Shown one piece after another: positions 45,149 to 54,114 of a stretch of 64,000 nt of DNA. Origin of the DNA: Streptomyces sp. CG4 (lineage in GTDB: Bacteria; Actinomycetota; Actinomycetes; Streptomycetales; Streptomycetaceae); contig NZ_CP163525.1 in NCBI RefSeq assembly GCF_041080655.1, positions 496,001 to 560,000 of the forward strand, read 5' to 3'. How positions within the stretch are numbered: position 1 is the first letter of the stretch; each line of letters begins with the position of its first letter. The notes under the pieces are model-generated. The model was not told where the DNA came from and did no database searches. It saw nothing but the letters and a program-made list of their open reading frames with translations. Both the position numbers and the translations under genes were made by a program.

Positions 45149-46117
45149 TCATTCACCAATGAGTTCGCTGAACCGTTGGGTGCCGATATTGCCGCCGGAG
45201 GCGATGATGCCGATGCGCGGCGGGAGGTTGTCGACGTGGCCGGCCAGGAGAGCGGCGAGGCCCGTGGCACCGCTGGGTTCGAGAACGATCTTCAGCCGTT
45301 CGAAGGCGAACCGCATGGCGGTGACGATCTCCGCGTCGCCGACCAGGGCGATGGCGTCGACCAGGCGCCGGTTGATCTCGAAGGGGATCTCGCCGGGCGT
45401 GGACAGGGCCTGGCCGTCGGCGATGGTCCGGGGCACGGGCACGGTGACCCGGACACCGCTCTCCAGCGAGCGTTTGGTGTCGTCCCCCTCTTCCGGCTCC
45501 ACACCGATGACCCGGATCCCGGGGTGCAGGGCCTTGGCGGCGGTGGCGCTGCCGGCGATCAGGCCGCCGCCTCCGACGGGTACGAGCAGGGCGCCCAACG
45601 GGCCGGTCTCGGCGAGGAGTTCGAGTGCCGCGGTGCCCTGCCCGGCGATGACGTGGGGGTGGTCGTAGGGCGGGATGAGCACCAGGCCGCGGTCCTCGGC
45701 CAGGGCCTTGCCGAGCGCGGTACGGTCCTCGGTGTAGCGGTCGTACGTGACGATCTCGGCGCCATAACCCGCGGTGGCTTCCCGCTTGAGGGCCGGGGCG
45801 TCTTCGGGCATCAGGATCACGGCGGTGGTGCCGAGTTCGCGGGCGGCGAGGGCGGCGGCCTGGGCGTGGTTGCCGGAGGAGTAGGCCGCGATGCCCTTCG
45901 CCAGCCGTTCCGGGGAGAGCTGGGCGGCCGCGTTGTACGCGCCGCGGAACTTGAAGGCGCCGGCGCGCTGGAAGTTCTCGCACTTGATGAACACCTCAGC
46001 GCCGACAAGGGCGTTCAGGGTGCGCGAGGTGAGGACAGGGGTGCGGTGGGCGACGCCTTCGAGGCGTGCGGCGGCCGCACGGACGTCGTCGAACGTTACG
46101 GGCAGTGCGGCGGCCAT
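45149..46117 (-). CDS. Threonine dehydratase / serine racemase-like PLP enzyme
   Basis: A 322-aa fold-type II PLP enzyme. The lysine that binds PLP is K56 in RAGAFKFRGA; SSGNHAQA binds the substrate carboxylate; the tetraglycine loop VPVGGGGLIAG binds the phosphate; SGGNIG lies near the end. No C-terminal ACT domain, so it matches short catabolic threonine dehydratases or serine racemases rather than biosynthetic IlvA. ATG 46117 has GAGGAGA at ideal distance. Its upstream region carries TCCAGTAATGGA-like symmetry (about 46190). Confidence 0.92.
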   Translation of the reverse strand: MAAALPVTFDDVRAAAARLEGVAHRTPVLTSRTLNALVGAEVFIKCENFQRAGAFKFRGAYNAAAQLSPERLAKGIAAYSSGNHAQAAALAARELGTTAVILMPEDAPALKREATAGYGAEIVTYDRYTEDRTALGKALAEDRGLVLIPPYDHPHVIAGQGTAALELLAETGPLGALLVPVGGGGLIAGSATAAKALHPGIRVIGVEPEEGDDTKRSLESGVRVTVPVPRTIADGQALSTPGEIPFEINRRLVDAIALVGDAEIVTAMRFAFERLKIVLEPSGATGLAALLAGHVDNLPPRIGIIASGGNIGTQRFSELIGE

Positions 46118-46218
46118 GGCGGTCTCCTCGCCCCTTCCTTCGTTCCGCTCGGTTCCGGTCGGGCTGTTCCGATCGATTGGACTGATTTTCCATTACTGGA
46201 CAAGAACTCTAGGAACGG

Positions 46219-46268
46219 GAACGCCCGTCTGTCCAGTGGACGGCCAGACGGGCGTTCAGACGGGCGTT
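46219..46268. terminator. 13-bp perfect hairpin with a tandem 12-mer
   Basis: GAACGCCCGTCTG (46219-46231) pairs perfectly with CAGACGGGCGTTC (46245-46257), loop 13 nt. The right arm's 12-mer CAGACGGGCGTT is repeated immediately (46257-46268), offering an alternative arm. It lies downstream of the aldo/keto reductase (ends 46338) and upstream of the dehydratase, so it probably terminates the former. Confidence 0.7.
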
Positions 46269-46337
46269 CAGCGGCGCCGGATGACGCCGGGTGATACTGG
46301 GTGCCGCCCGATTGACGCCATGGCGGGCGGCCAGGCC

Positions 46338-47324
46338 TCAGTGCCCGCTGATCCCCCTGGACGTGTACGGCTCCTGCAGCTCCCGGACCTCGTCGTCGGT
46401 GAGCCGGAGGTCGAGCGCGGCGAGCGCGTCCGGGATGTGGTGGGACTTGGTGGCACCGACGATGGGCGCGGTGACGCCCGGACGGGAGGCGACCCAGGCC
46501 AGGGCCACTTGGGCCCGCGGAACGCCACGGCGTTCGGCGATCGCGGCGACGGCGTCGACGATCTGCCGGTCGTCCGGCTGGTACAGGGTGCGGCCGTAAT
46601 TGTCCGTCTCGCTGCGCACGCTGGCGGCGTCCCAGTCGCGGGTGAGCCGGCCTCGGGCGAGCGGGCTCCACGGAATCACGCCGACGCCCTGGTCGGCACA
46701 GAGCGGCAGCATCTCGCGCTCCTCCTCGCGATAGAGGAGGTTGTAGTGGTTCTGCATGCTGACGAACTTCGTCCAGCCGTGCAGCTCGGCGGTGTGCTGC
46801 AGCTTGGCGAACTGCCAGGCGTACATCGAACTCGCCCCGATGTAGCGGGCCTTGCCCGCCCTGACGACGTCGTACAGCGCCTCCATCGTCTCCTCGACCG
46901 GGGTGTACGGGTCGAAGCGGTGGATCTGGTAGAGGTCGACGTAGTCCGTGCCGAGGCGGCGCAGGCTGTGGTCGATCTCGGTCATGATCGCCTTGCGGGA
47001 CAGCCCCGACCGGTTGGGGCGCTCACTGCGCGCCGCCCCGTCCTCGACGGCGAAGTAGACCTTGGTGGCGATGACGACGTCCTCGCGCTGGGCCAGCTCC
47101 CCCAGCACCCTGCCGACGATCTCCTCGCTGGTGCCGGCGGAGTAGCTGTTGGCGGTGTCGAAGAACGTGATCCCCGCCTCCAGGGCCTCGCGGATGAGCG
47201 GGCGGGCGGCGTCCTCGTCCAGGGTCCACGGGTGCGGTCCGCGGTCGGGAACGCCGTAGCTCATGCAGCCCAGCGCCAGCCGGGAGATCTCCAGGCCACT
47301 CGAGCCGAGCTTGACGTACTCCAT
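46338..47324 (-). CDS. Aldo/keto reductase
   Basis: A 328-aa aldo/keto reductase of the Kv-beta/YghZ-like group. Tetrad D56 and Y61 (FFDTANSYSAG), K88 (ATKVYF) and His of DLYQIHRFD. SQ-type cofactor site VTAPIVGATKSHHIPDALAA. ATG 47324 with GAGGGG about 10 nt upstream. Stands alone between an SDR and the dehydratase, all on the minus strand but separated by over 150 bp each. Confidence 0.92.
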   Translation of the reverse strand: MEYVKLGSSGLEISRLALGCMSYGVPDRGPHPWTLDEDAARPLIREALEAGITFFDTANSYSAGTSEEIVGRVLGELAQREDVVIATKVYFAVEDGAARSERPNRSGLSRKAIMTEIDHSLRRLGTDYVDLYQIHRFDPYTPVEETMEALYDVVRAGKARYIGASSMYAWQFAKLQHTAELHGWTKFVSMQNHYNLLYREEEREMLPLCADQGVGVIPWSPLARGRLTRDWDAASVRSETDNYGRTLYQPDDRQIVDAVAAIAERRGVPRAQVALAWVASRPGVTAPIVGATKSHHIPDALAALDLRLTDDEVRELQEPYTSRGISGH

Positions 47325-47480
47325 CGTTCGGTTCCCCTCGTCGTACGGTCCCGCCGGGCGCGCCACGGCACGGGTCCGCGGCGCCGACGGGACTTCTCGT
47401 CAGCCTGATCTTGATCGTACGGGGACGAGGGTGAGGGCGGGTCCCGCGTCCACGACCGGTCCTGGGCCAGGCGACGAGCC

Positions 47481-47530
47481 GTCGGGGACCGCTAGTCGGT
47501 CAACTGTCGGGGACCGCTAGTCGGCCAGCT
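47481..47530. repeat. 25-bp tandem duplication across the SDR stop codon
   Basis: Two adjacent 25-bp units (47481-47505, 47506-47530), each beginning GTCGGGGACCGCTAGTCGG, differ at two positions near the end. The right unit contains the minus-strand stop (CTA, 47517-47519); the left unit supplies a second copy. Confidence 0.85.
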
Positions 47531-48221
47531 GGGGGTAGAGCGCCGCCAGGTCTCCGGAGAGGCCCGCCTTCACGTTCCGGGTGACGTCGTCCGCCAGCAC
47601 CTCGTACGCCCCGGACTCGACGCCGTCCAGCGCGAGGGCAGCGACGTCCCGCGGGGTGGACTTGGGGGCGTCGACGTTCGAGGCCATGTCGGTGTCGATG
47701 TAGCCGACGTGCAGTCCGGTGACCGCGATGCCGCGTGGCCGCAGTTCGAGCCGCAGGGAGTTGGTCTGCGACCACAGCGCGGCTTTGGTGGCGCTGTAGG
47801 AGCCGGCGACGCCGAGCCAGGAGAGCACGGAGTGGACGTTGAGGAGGTGTCCGCCGCCGTTGCGCTCGATGACCGGGACGAAGGCGCGGGTGAGCAGCAG
47901 CGGTCCGTAGAAGTTGGTCTCGAATTCGCGGCGTACGTCGTCGACGGGGGCCTTGAGGAAGGAGGTCGCGCCGACGGAGATCCCCGCGTTGTTGACCAGG
48001 ATCGTGACGTCCTGCGCCTGCGCCGCGGCGGCCTCGACCGATGCCGGGTCGGTGACCTCGAGGGCGAGCGGCACGGCGTCGGGGTGGGTCACGGAGCGCG
48101 GGTCGCGAGCCGTCGCGTACACCTTGGCGGCGCCGCGCGTGTACAGCTCCTCCACCAGCGCCTTGCCCAGGCCACGGCTGCCGCCGGTGACCAGTACGAC
48201 AGAGTCCTTGATCGAAGTCAT
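47517..48221 (-). CDS. Short-chain dehydrogenase/reductase
   Basis: A 234-aa SDR: TGGSRGLG (12-19), NNAG, catalytic S131, Y142 and K146 (YSATK). C-terminal region differs from FabG-like members and resembles SDRs that act on non-polar carbonyls. The second ATG (48221) is chosen because GGGAG then sits at proper spacing; ATG 48227 would place it too close. Two perfect TetR-type operators lie just upstream, but no tetR gene adjoins, so it is probably controlled in trans. Confidence 0.9.
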   Translation of the reverse strand: MTSIKDSVVLVTGGSRGLGKALVEELYTRGAAKVYATARDPRSVTHPDAVPLALEVTDPASVEAAAAQAQDVTILVNNAGISVGATSFLKAPVDDVRREFETNFYGPLLLTRAFVPVIERNGGGHLLNVHSVLSWLGVAGSYSATKAALWSQTNSLRLELRPRGIAVTGLHVGYIDTDMASNVDAPKSTPRDVAALALDGVESGAYEVLADDVTRNVKAGLSGDLAALYPQLAD

Positions 48222-48236
48222 GTCCATCTCCCAGGA

Positions 48237-48277
48237 GGAAACCGATCGGTTTCCAGCAACCGTAAACCGATCGGTTT
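48237..48277. promoter_or_regulatory. Double TetR-type operator AAACCGATCGGTTT
   Basis: GGAAACCGATCGGTTTCC (48237-48254) and AAACCGATCGGTTT (48264-48277) are perfect palindromes with the same core, centres 25 bp apart, directly upstream of the SDR start on the minus strand. Confidence 0.85.
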
Positions 48278-48349
48278 CAAACTTCAAGCGCACCGACAGG
48301 GCACGCGCGACCAACCCTTGCCCGGACGACCGACCGACGTCATAGTGGG

Positions 48350-48362
48350 TTGGAAATTCCAA
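48350..48362. promoter_or_regulatory. Palindrome TTGGAAATTCCAA upstream of the QueG-like gene
   Basis: A perfect 6-1-6 inverted repeat ending 20 nt before ATG 48382; probably an operator for a dimeric regulator. A partial half-site TGGAAG follows at 48369-48374. Confidence 0.6.
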
Positions 48363-48381
48363 CTTAGCTGGAAGGGGCAGG

Positions 48382-49491
48382 ATGAGCGAGCACGAAACCG
48401 CCGAGGAGGCGGGAGGCCGGAAGCTGCCCGCGAAGCTCTCCGGCCACCCCTCCGTGCAGGCCGTACTGGCCGCGCGCTCGTCCGGCCGCCGACCCGCGCC
48501 GCCGCCGGTGATCGACGCGGACCGGCTGCGTGCACTGTGTCTGGAGGCCGGCGCGGACGACGCGGCGGCGGTGAGCCTCGACCATCCCGACCTCGCCGGG
48601 GAGCGCGAGCACGTCCTGGCCGCGCTGCCGGGAACGCGCTCGCTGATCTCGCTGATGGTCCGCATGAACCGCGACAACACGCGCTCGCCCGCGCGCAGCG
48701 TGGCCAACCAGGAGTTCCACCAGACCGACGACCAGGTCAACGCAGCCGCCCGTACGGTGACGCGGGCGCTGGAGGACGCCGGTCATCACGCGCTGAACCC
48801 GTCGGCGGGCTTTCCCCAGGAGATGGAGCGGTTTCCGGGCCGTATCTGGGTGGTGGCCCACAAGACGGTCGCCGTGGCCGCCGGGCTGGGTGTGATGGGC
48901 CTGCACCGCAATGTCATCCACCCGCGGTTCGGCAACTTCGTGCTGCTCGCCACGGTGCTGGTGGACGCGCCGGTGAGTGCGTACGGGCAGGAGTTGGACT
49001 ACAGCCCGTGCGTGGACTGCAAGTTGTGTGTCGCCGCGTGCCCGGTGGGCGCCATCGGCAAGGACGGCTCGTTCGACGCCCTGGCCTGTACGACCCACAA
49101 CTACCGGGAGTTCATGAGCGGGTTCACCGACTGGGTGCAGACCGTGGCCGACAGCGAGGACGCCGCCGACTTCCGCACCCGGGTCACCGACCCGGAGAAC
49201 GCGTCGATGTGGCAGAGCCTCGCCTTCAAGCCCAGTTACAAGTCCGGCTACTGCCTCGCCGTCTGTCCGGCCGGTGAGGACGTGCTCGGTCCCTACCTCG
49301 ACGACCGCAAGGCCTACCTCGAGACGGTTCTCCGCCCCCTCCAGGACAAGACCGAGACCCTCTACGTCCTGCCTGGTTCGGAGGCACAGCGGTACGCCGA
49401 ACGCCGCTTCCCGCACAAGCCGACGAAGGAGGTCTCCGGCGGCTGGCGAGCTCCCACGAGACGAGACTCGGACACGCCCGGCGCACACTGA
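48382..49491 (+). CDS. QueG-like iron-sulfur protein (4Fe-4S reductase)
   Basis: A 369-aa protein related to epoxyqueuosine reductase and reductive-dehalogenase-like proteins. First 4Fe-4S motif C210, C213, C216, C220-P (SPCVDCKLCVAACPVGAI). A second set includes C236, C291 and C295 (GYCLAVCPAGED). The N-terminal half (45-200) resembles the cobalamin-binding part of QueG, with HPRFGNFVLLATVL before the ferredoxin domain. Whether it acts on tRNA queuosine is doubtful, since it lacks the C-terminal HEAT repeats. Intact, ATG 48382 with AAGGGG upstream. Divergent from the SDR. Confidence 0.8.
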   Translation: MSEHETAEEAGGRKLPAKLSGHPSVQAVLAARSSGRRPAPPPVIDADRLRALCLEAGADDAAAVSLDHPDLAGEREHVLAALPGTRSLISLMVRMNRDNTRSPARSVANQEFHQTDDQVNAAARTVTRALEDAGHHALNPSAGFPQEMERFPGRIWVVAHKTVAVAAGLGVMGLHRNVIHPRFGNFVLLATVLVDAPVSAYGQELDYSPCVDCKLCVAACPVGAIGKDGSFDALACTTHNYREFMSGFTDWVQTVADSEDAADFRTRVTDPENASMWQSLAFKPSYKSGYCLAVCPAGEDVLGPYLDDRKAYLETVLRPLQDKTETLYVLPGSEAQRYAERRFPHKPTKEVSGGWRAPTRRDSDTPGAH

Positions 49492-49517
49492 GTGCCGGGG
49501 TCCTGAGTACCGGGGTC
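49488..49517. repeat. 15-bp tandem duplication containing the stop codon
   Basis: CTGAGTGCCGGGGTC (49488-49502, containing the TGA stop) is followed by CTGAGTACCGGGGTC (49503-49517), one mismatch, so the second TGA is in frame. Confidence 0.8.
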
Positions 49518-49834
49518 CTGGGCTGCCGCCGGCGATCCTGACGGCCCGTGGGTGAGGGGAGGGGCGGGGACGGACCCGAGCGCATGGATTGAACCGTTCC
49601 CCGCCCCCGATGCGTCGGCCCGCCTCGTCACAGACACGGAGGGTCGACTGGCGACCGGTCGGACGAAGCTTTCGACTCACCGATCTCGTTCAGACCCTCC
49701 AACGCCGACCGCCCCCGGGCCAGCGGAGCCGGTCCGGCCGGGTGACGAGCCACGGTGCCGGGCAGCTGGTGCGGCAGCACAGGACTCCGGTCCGGCGTCC
49801 CACGTCCTCGGACCCGGCACCGCGAGCCTCCCGT

Positions 49835-50020
49835 CCTGCGCGTGTGCACCGCGTGCCGCCACCTGGCCTCCTGCACCGATCCAGCCTCGAAGGGGCACGG
49901 CAGGGCAGGACGCGGACGGCGGCGGAGCGGACCGCACGGCCGGCCGACCGCTCCTCGATCATCGCGACCCGCCGGGTGCCCTCGACCAGGTACGGCAGCA
50001 GCTGGAAGGTCTGCACGGTG
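49835..50020 (-). pseudogene. C-terminal relic of a LysR regulator
   Basis: Within the 680-bp gap between the QueG-like gene and the methyltransferase, the minus strand reads FQLLPYLVEGTRRVAMIEER and RSAAVRVLPC, then after a frame change PFEAGSVQEARWRHAVHTRR. This is the usual end of the LysR effector domain (LLPxLVxGTxRVAxxxxRLA and PFxxxxxVEAxWxHPVHxxD). No DNA-binding part is present. The rest of 49518-50175 holds no recognisable gene; TTGATA (50107-50112) and CGTATA (50131-50136), 18 bp apart, could be the methyltransferase promoter. Confidence 0.5.
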
Positions 50021-50175
50021 CCTCGGATGTGGCACGACTGGCTCCGGAGGGCTATCAGCAGGTGTGTTCCACACGGCCGGCGGAACTGTCTGCACCGACG
50101 CGGAAGTTGATATGCGAAGCTTTGGCCAACCGTATACGGGACCAAGGCCGTGACGGTAGGGGAGAGGAGCCCAGT

Positions 50176-50976
50176 GTGACTCAGGACGGCGGCCAGGCCG
50201 TGCACATCGACACCAGCAAGCCGCATCCCGCGCGGATCTACGACTACCTCCTGGGCGGCAAGGACAACTACGCGGTGGACCAGCGGGCGGGCGATCAACT
50301 GGCCGAGGTGGCGCCCGAGGTGTGGATCTCCGTGCGGGCCAACCGCGCCTTTCTGCAGCGTGCGGTCAGGTACGTCGTCGACAGCGGGGTCCGCCAGATC
50401 CTCGACATCGGCACCGGTCTGCCCACCTCGCCGAATGTGCACGAGGTCGCCCACGAACTGGCTCCGGAGGTGCGCGTCGCCTACGTCGACAACGACCCGA
50501 TCGTGAAGGCGCACGCCGACGCGCTGCTCAGCCGGGCCGGCACGACCAGCATCGTCCTCGCCGACCTGCGTGATCCGCAGTCCGTCATCGATCATCCCGA
50601 GGTCCGCGGGATCATCGACTTCGGCCGGCCGGTCGCCCTGTTCCTCGTCGCCATCCTCCACTTCATCCGTGACGCGGACGAGCCCGAGCGGATCGTGGCC
50701 ACGCTGCGCGACGCGCTCCCGGCCGGCAGCTTCCTGGTGCTCTCGCACGCGACGGGCGACTTCGCCGACGACCGCAGCGAGGCCGAGGCCGTCTACAACA
50801 ATGCGACCGCCACCATGAACCTGCGCTCCCGCGACCGGGTCGAGCGGTTCTTCGACGGGTTCGACCTGGTCGAGCCCGGCCTGGCCCAGGTTCCGTTCTG
50901 GCGCCCGGACAGCGCGCCCGCGCCCGGCTCCGCCGAGATCGGCTTCTACGGAGGCGTGGCCCGCAAGAACGCCTGA
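50176..50976 (+). CDS. SAM-dependent methyltransferase, DUF574 family
   Basis: A 266-aa protein of the actinomycete-specific S-adenosyl methyltransferase family (PF04672). It has the N-terminal signature IDTSKPHPARIYDYLLGGKD followed by NYAVDQRAGDQL, the SAM site ILDIGTGLPTSPNVHEVA and VAYVDNDPIVKAHADALL, and the family end EIGFYGGVARK. Streptomyces genomes hold dozens of paralogues, mostly of unknown target and often linked to development. GTG 50176 with GGAGAGGAG upstream; longer in-frame starts lack codon bias. Confidence 0.92.
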   Translation: MTQDGGQAVHIDTSKPHPARIYDYLLGGKDNYAVDQRAGDQLAEVAPEVWISVRANRAFLQRAVRYVVDSGVRQILDIGTGLPTSPNVHEVAHELAPEVRVAYVDNDPIVKAHADALLSRAGTTSIVLADLRDPQSVIDHPEVRGIIDFGRPVALFLVAILHFIRDADEPERIVATLRDALPAGSFLVLSHATGDFADDRSEAEAVYNNATATMNLRSRDRVERFFDGFDLVEPGLAQVPFWRPDSAPAPGSAEIGFYGGVARKNA

Positions 50977-51128
50977 CTCCCGGCTCTCCGGCAGAGGCGT
51001 CCGGATCGTACACGCCCCACCACCGTCGCGCCCCGTACGACCCCGCCTCCGAGCCGGATCGTGCGGGGTGCGGAGTTCCGTATGCCGACCGCCCCCTTGA
51101 CCGGCCCCCGGCCGACGCCTCCATACTG

Positions 51129-51150
51129 TCGGCCAAATCGATTTGGCCGA
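51129..51150. promoter_or_regulatory. 22-bp perfect palindrome upstream of the nucleobase operon
   Basis: The left half TCGGCCAAATC (51129-51139) and right half GATTTGGCCGA (51140-51150) are exact complements, with central CG as in LacI-family operators. A related, less perfect copy centred on the next ATCGAT (51151-51156) follows at once. The site is 70 bp before the permease start. Confidence 0.8.
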
Positions 51151-51219
51151 ATCGATGTGGCCGCCGTCCACGGCCGGATCGTCGAGGCCTGAGCCGAGCG
51201 AGCCGAACGGAGCCCGCGC

Positions 51220-52575
51220 GTGTCCAGTCCTGTACATCCTGTCGACGAATCCCGCCCCCTCGGGATGATCCTGCTCTTCGGCATACAGCACGTCCTCGTC
51301 ATGGCGGCGACGCCGATCTCCGCGATCTTCCTGATGAGCGCCACCCTGCGACTCAGCCCCGGCCTCACCGTCGATCTGCTCTCGGCAGCGCTGCTGCTGT
51401 CCGGGATCGGCTCGCTCGTGCAGTCCCTCGGCCTCTGGAAGTTCGGTCCGCGGCTGCCGTTCGTGATGCTGCCGGGCGGTGCGCCGCTCGTCCTGTTCCT
51501 GTCCATCGCGCAGCAGCACGGGCTGCGCACGGCGACCGGCGCGGTGCTGCTCACCGCCGCGTTCACGTTGCTTGTATTGCCGCTGTTCGCACGCCTGTTG
51601 AGGTTCTTCCCGCCGCTGGTCATCGGCACGATGATCGTGATCGTCGGGGTCAACCTGGTGAAGGTCGGCGCGCTGCTGGTCACCGGGCAGCCCGGCACAC
51701 CGGGCTTCGCCGATCCGGCCCGGCTGGGGCCGGCCTTCGCCACCATCGCCCTGATCGTCGTCTTCACCCGACTGCTGCGCGGGATGCTGCGGCAACTCGC
51801 CGTACTGCTCGGCCTCGTGGCCGGCACCGCCCTCGCCTTCACCCTCGGCCAGGTCCACCCGGGCGCCGCGCTCTCCGGCCAACTGATGGGTGTGCCACGG
51901 CCGTTGCCGTTCGGTGCGCCCGTCTTCGATCTGCTCGCCGCGCTGCCGCTGATGCTGTACAGCCTCGCGTCCTTGGCGGAGGCGACCGGGCAGACCGTCA
52001 TCAACGCGGAGGCGGTCGGCAAGGACATCGACGTCCGCTCCGACGTGCCCCGCACCGTGCGCGGGGACGCCCTGACCTCGCTGCTCGGCGGCTGCTTCGG
52101 GCTGCCGTTGATGGTGACCAGCGGGGAGAACATCGGCATCGTCCGGGTCACCGGCGTGCGCAGCCGGTTCGTGACCGCCGCCGCGGGCGTCGTGCTCGTC
52201 GTCCTCGGCCTTCTGACCCCGGTCGCGCGGGCGATCAGCGTGATGCCGCCGGCTGTGGTCGGGGGCGCCGCGATGGTCGTCTTCGCGGTGATCACCGTGC
52301 TCGGGGTGCAGATGCTCGGCCGGGCCCGGCTGGAGGACCACACGGCCACGGTGACCTGCGCGGTCGCACTCGCCCTCGGGCTGCTGCCGATCCTGGTCCC
52401 GGGTGTGTACGCCGGTTTCCCGTCCGGCGTGCGGATCCTGCTGGAGAGCGGGGTGGCCGTGGGCGCCTTCGTCGCCGCCGGGCTCAACGTCGTCTTCCAC
52501 CACCTGGGGCGGCGAGCCACGGACACCGCTGCCGCCGTGCGGGCCGAGGCACCGGGCCCGGCCGCCCGTGCCTGA
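51220..52575 (+). CDS. NCS2 family nucleobase permease
   Basis: A 451-aa polytopic protein of the NCS2 (xanthine/uracil permease) family with about 12-14 helices. FGIQHVLVMAATPISAIFLM, the LASLAEATGQTVINAEAVG helix with the substrate-contact acidic residue, and a GENIGIVRVTGVRSRFVTAA segment are typical. GTG 51220 has GGAG 8 nt upstream. First gene of an operon with an amidohydrolase (33 bp on) and a TauE-like protein; the amidohydrolase suggests a purine- or pyrimidine-type ligand. Confidence 0.92.
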   Translation: MSSPVHPVDESRPLGMILLFGIQHVLVMAATPISAIFLMSATLRLSPGLTVDLLSAALLLSGIGSLVQSLGLWKFGPRLPFVMLPGGAPLVLFLSIAQQHGLRTATGAVLLTAAFTLLVLPLFARLLRFFPPLVIGTMIVIVGVNLVKVGALLVTGQPGTPGFADPARLGPAFATIALIVVFTRLLRGMLRQLAVLLGLVAGTALAFTLGQVHPGAALSGQLMGVPRPLPFGAPVFDLLAALPLMLYSLASLAEATGQTVINAEAVGKDIDVRSDVPRTVRGDALTSLLGGCFGLPLMVTSGENIGIVRVTGVRSRFVTAAAGVVLVVLGLLTPVARAISVMPPAVVGGAAMVVFAVITVLGVQMLGRARLEDHTATVTCAVALALGLLPILVPGVYAGFPSGVRILLESGVAVGAFVAAGLNVVFHHLGRRATDTAAAVRAEAPGPAARA

Positions 52576-52608
52576 CCTCCCCCCGCCCCTCTCGATCAAC
52601 GGAGAAAC

Positions 52609-54114
52609 ATGACCGACCTGACCCCCGACCGGCTCCGCGGCGACACGTTGCTGCTGGTCCCCGACGTGACACTGACCCCCGACGGCCCACTGGAGCGGCA
52701 TGCGGTGCTGGTGCGGGACGGCGTGTTCCATGATGTCGGCCCGGTCGAGCGGATCGTCCGCACGGACCCGTCGCTGACGCCGGTCCGGCTGCCCGGGCAT
52801 GTGCTGATGCCCGGTTTCATCGACGCCCACCATCATCTGACGCAGAGCTTCGGCGGAGCCCTCGCCTTCGGGGAGCCGTCGGAGATCTTCCGCCGGGTGT
52901 GGCTGCCGCTGGAGCGCGCGCTGGACGAGGAGTCGGCGTACGTCGCCGCGAAACTGGCCGCGTTGGAGTCACTGCGGGGCGGTTTCACCACGGTCGCCGA
53001 GTCGGGGACCCGGGCCGCGGTGGACGTGGACGTGGTGGCCTCGGCCGCGCGTGACGCGGGGATCCGCTGTGTGCTGGGGCTCGTCTGCGACGACGCCCCG
53101 GACGGCACATCTCGGGACGCGAATCCGCGGGCCGTGCTCACCGCCGCCGCACAGCACCTGGCGCGCTACGGCGGTGCCGATCTGGTCCGTCCCGCGCTGG
53201 CGGTGTCCGTGCCGGAGGCCGCGACGGCGCACACGCTGGCGGCAACGGCGCGGCTCGCCGCCGAGGCGGGCACGGTCGTACAGATCCACGTGAACGAACA
53301 CCTCGTCGCCGTCGAGCGTTCCCTGGTCCGGCACGGACTGCGCCCCCTGGAGTATCTGCACCAAGTGGGCGCGCTGGGACCGCAGTTGCTGGCCGCCCAC
53401 GCGACGCTGCTCACTCCGGCCGAGGTCACGCTGCTCGCGGACAGCGGCGCGGCGGTGAGCTACAACCCCGTCGCCAGCGCCTGGAAGGGCAACGCCGTCG
53501 CCCCCGCGACCACCTTCGCCGAACGCGCCATCCGGTTCGGGCTGGGCACCGACGGGACACGCGGGGACGGCTTCCGGCTCGCGGACGCGGCGGAGTTCGC
53601 CCAGCGGCTCGTCTACGGCCTGGCCAGCGGCGATTCCTCCTGCGGCGCCGGCTGGACCTGGTGGGAGCGGGCCACGGCGGGCGGCGCGGACGCAGTCGGC
53701 CTCGGCCCGCGCACGGGCCGGATCGCGCCCGGTGCCGCCGCGGACTTCCTCCTCGTGGACACCGGCGGGCCCGAGATGCAGCCGTCCTGGGACCTGCCCT
53801 GGGAGCTGGTCCGGCGCGGCAACCGGGACCAGCTCACCGCCGTGTTCGTCGCGGGCCGGCTGCGCCTGTGGCACGGCTGGCCACCGGACTGGGACGGACC
53901 AGCGCTGGTCCGGCGGGCCGCCGAACTCGCCCCACGCGTGGTACAGCGCGCCGGGGTGACCCGGGCGCACCCGACGTCGGTGACGGCACGTCGGCGACGG
54001 GCGACGCCGGGCCTCTCCCCGGCTGCCCGTCTCACGGTCAGGACCGTGGACCCGCCCACGCCCCCGGCTCCGCCCCCGCCCCCGGCCATGCCCTGTCCCG
54101 GTGGGCCTCGATGA
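52609..54114 (+). CDS. Amidohydrolase (nucleobase deaminase-like)
   Basis: A 501-aa metal-dependent amidohydrolase of the TrzN/AtzA, guanine/8-oxoguanine deaminase branch. Metal ligands: H74 and H76 (FIDAHHH), H227 (QIHVNEH), H264 (LAAHATLL) and D315 (GLGTDGT); VSYNPVASAWKGNAVAP is the usual strand before the last ligand. The C-terminal 60 residues are a Pro-rich extension without family match. Probably deaminates or dechlorinates an azaheterocycle brought in by the co-encoded permease. ATG 52609 with GGAGAA upstream; its stop overlaps the next ATG. Confidence 0.88.
   Translation: MTDLTPDRLRGDTLLLVPDVTLTPDGPLERHAVLVRDGVFHDVGPVERIVRTDPSLTPVRLPGHVLMPGFIDAHHHLTQSFGGALAFGEPSEIFRRVWLPLERALDEESAYVAAKLAALESLRGGFTTVAESGTRAAVDVDVVASAARDAGIRCVLGLVCDDAPDGTSRDANPRAVLTAAAQHLARYGGADLVRPALAVSVPEAATAHTLAATARLAAEAGTVVQIHVNEHLVAVERSLVRHGLRPLEYLHQVGALGPQLLAAHATLLTPAEVTLLADSGAAVSYNPVASAWKGNAVAPATTFAERAIRFGLGTDGTRGDGFRLADAAEFAQRLVYGLASGDSSCGAGWTWWERATAGGADAVGLGPRTGRIAPGAAADFLLVDTGGPEMQPSWDLPWELVRRGNRDQLTAVFVAGRLRLWHGWPPDWDGPALVRRAAELAPRVVQRAGVTRAHPTSVTARRRRATPGLSPAARLTVRTVDPPTPPAPPPPPAMPCPGGPR

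Noticed and set aside
49690..52836. 1048-codon minus-strand frame
   Set aside because: Shadow of the methyltransferase and NCS2 permease; His/Asp/Arg-rich artefact sequence. Only the 49835-50020 part shows a real LysR-like relic.
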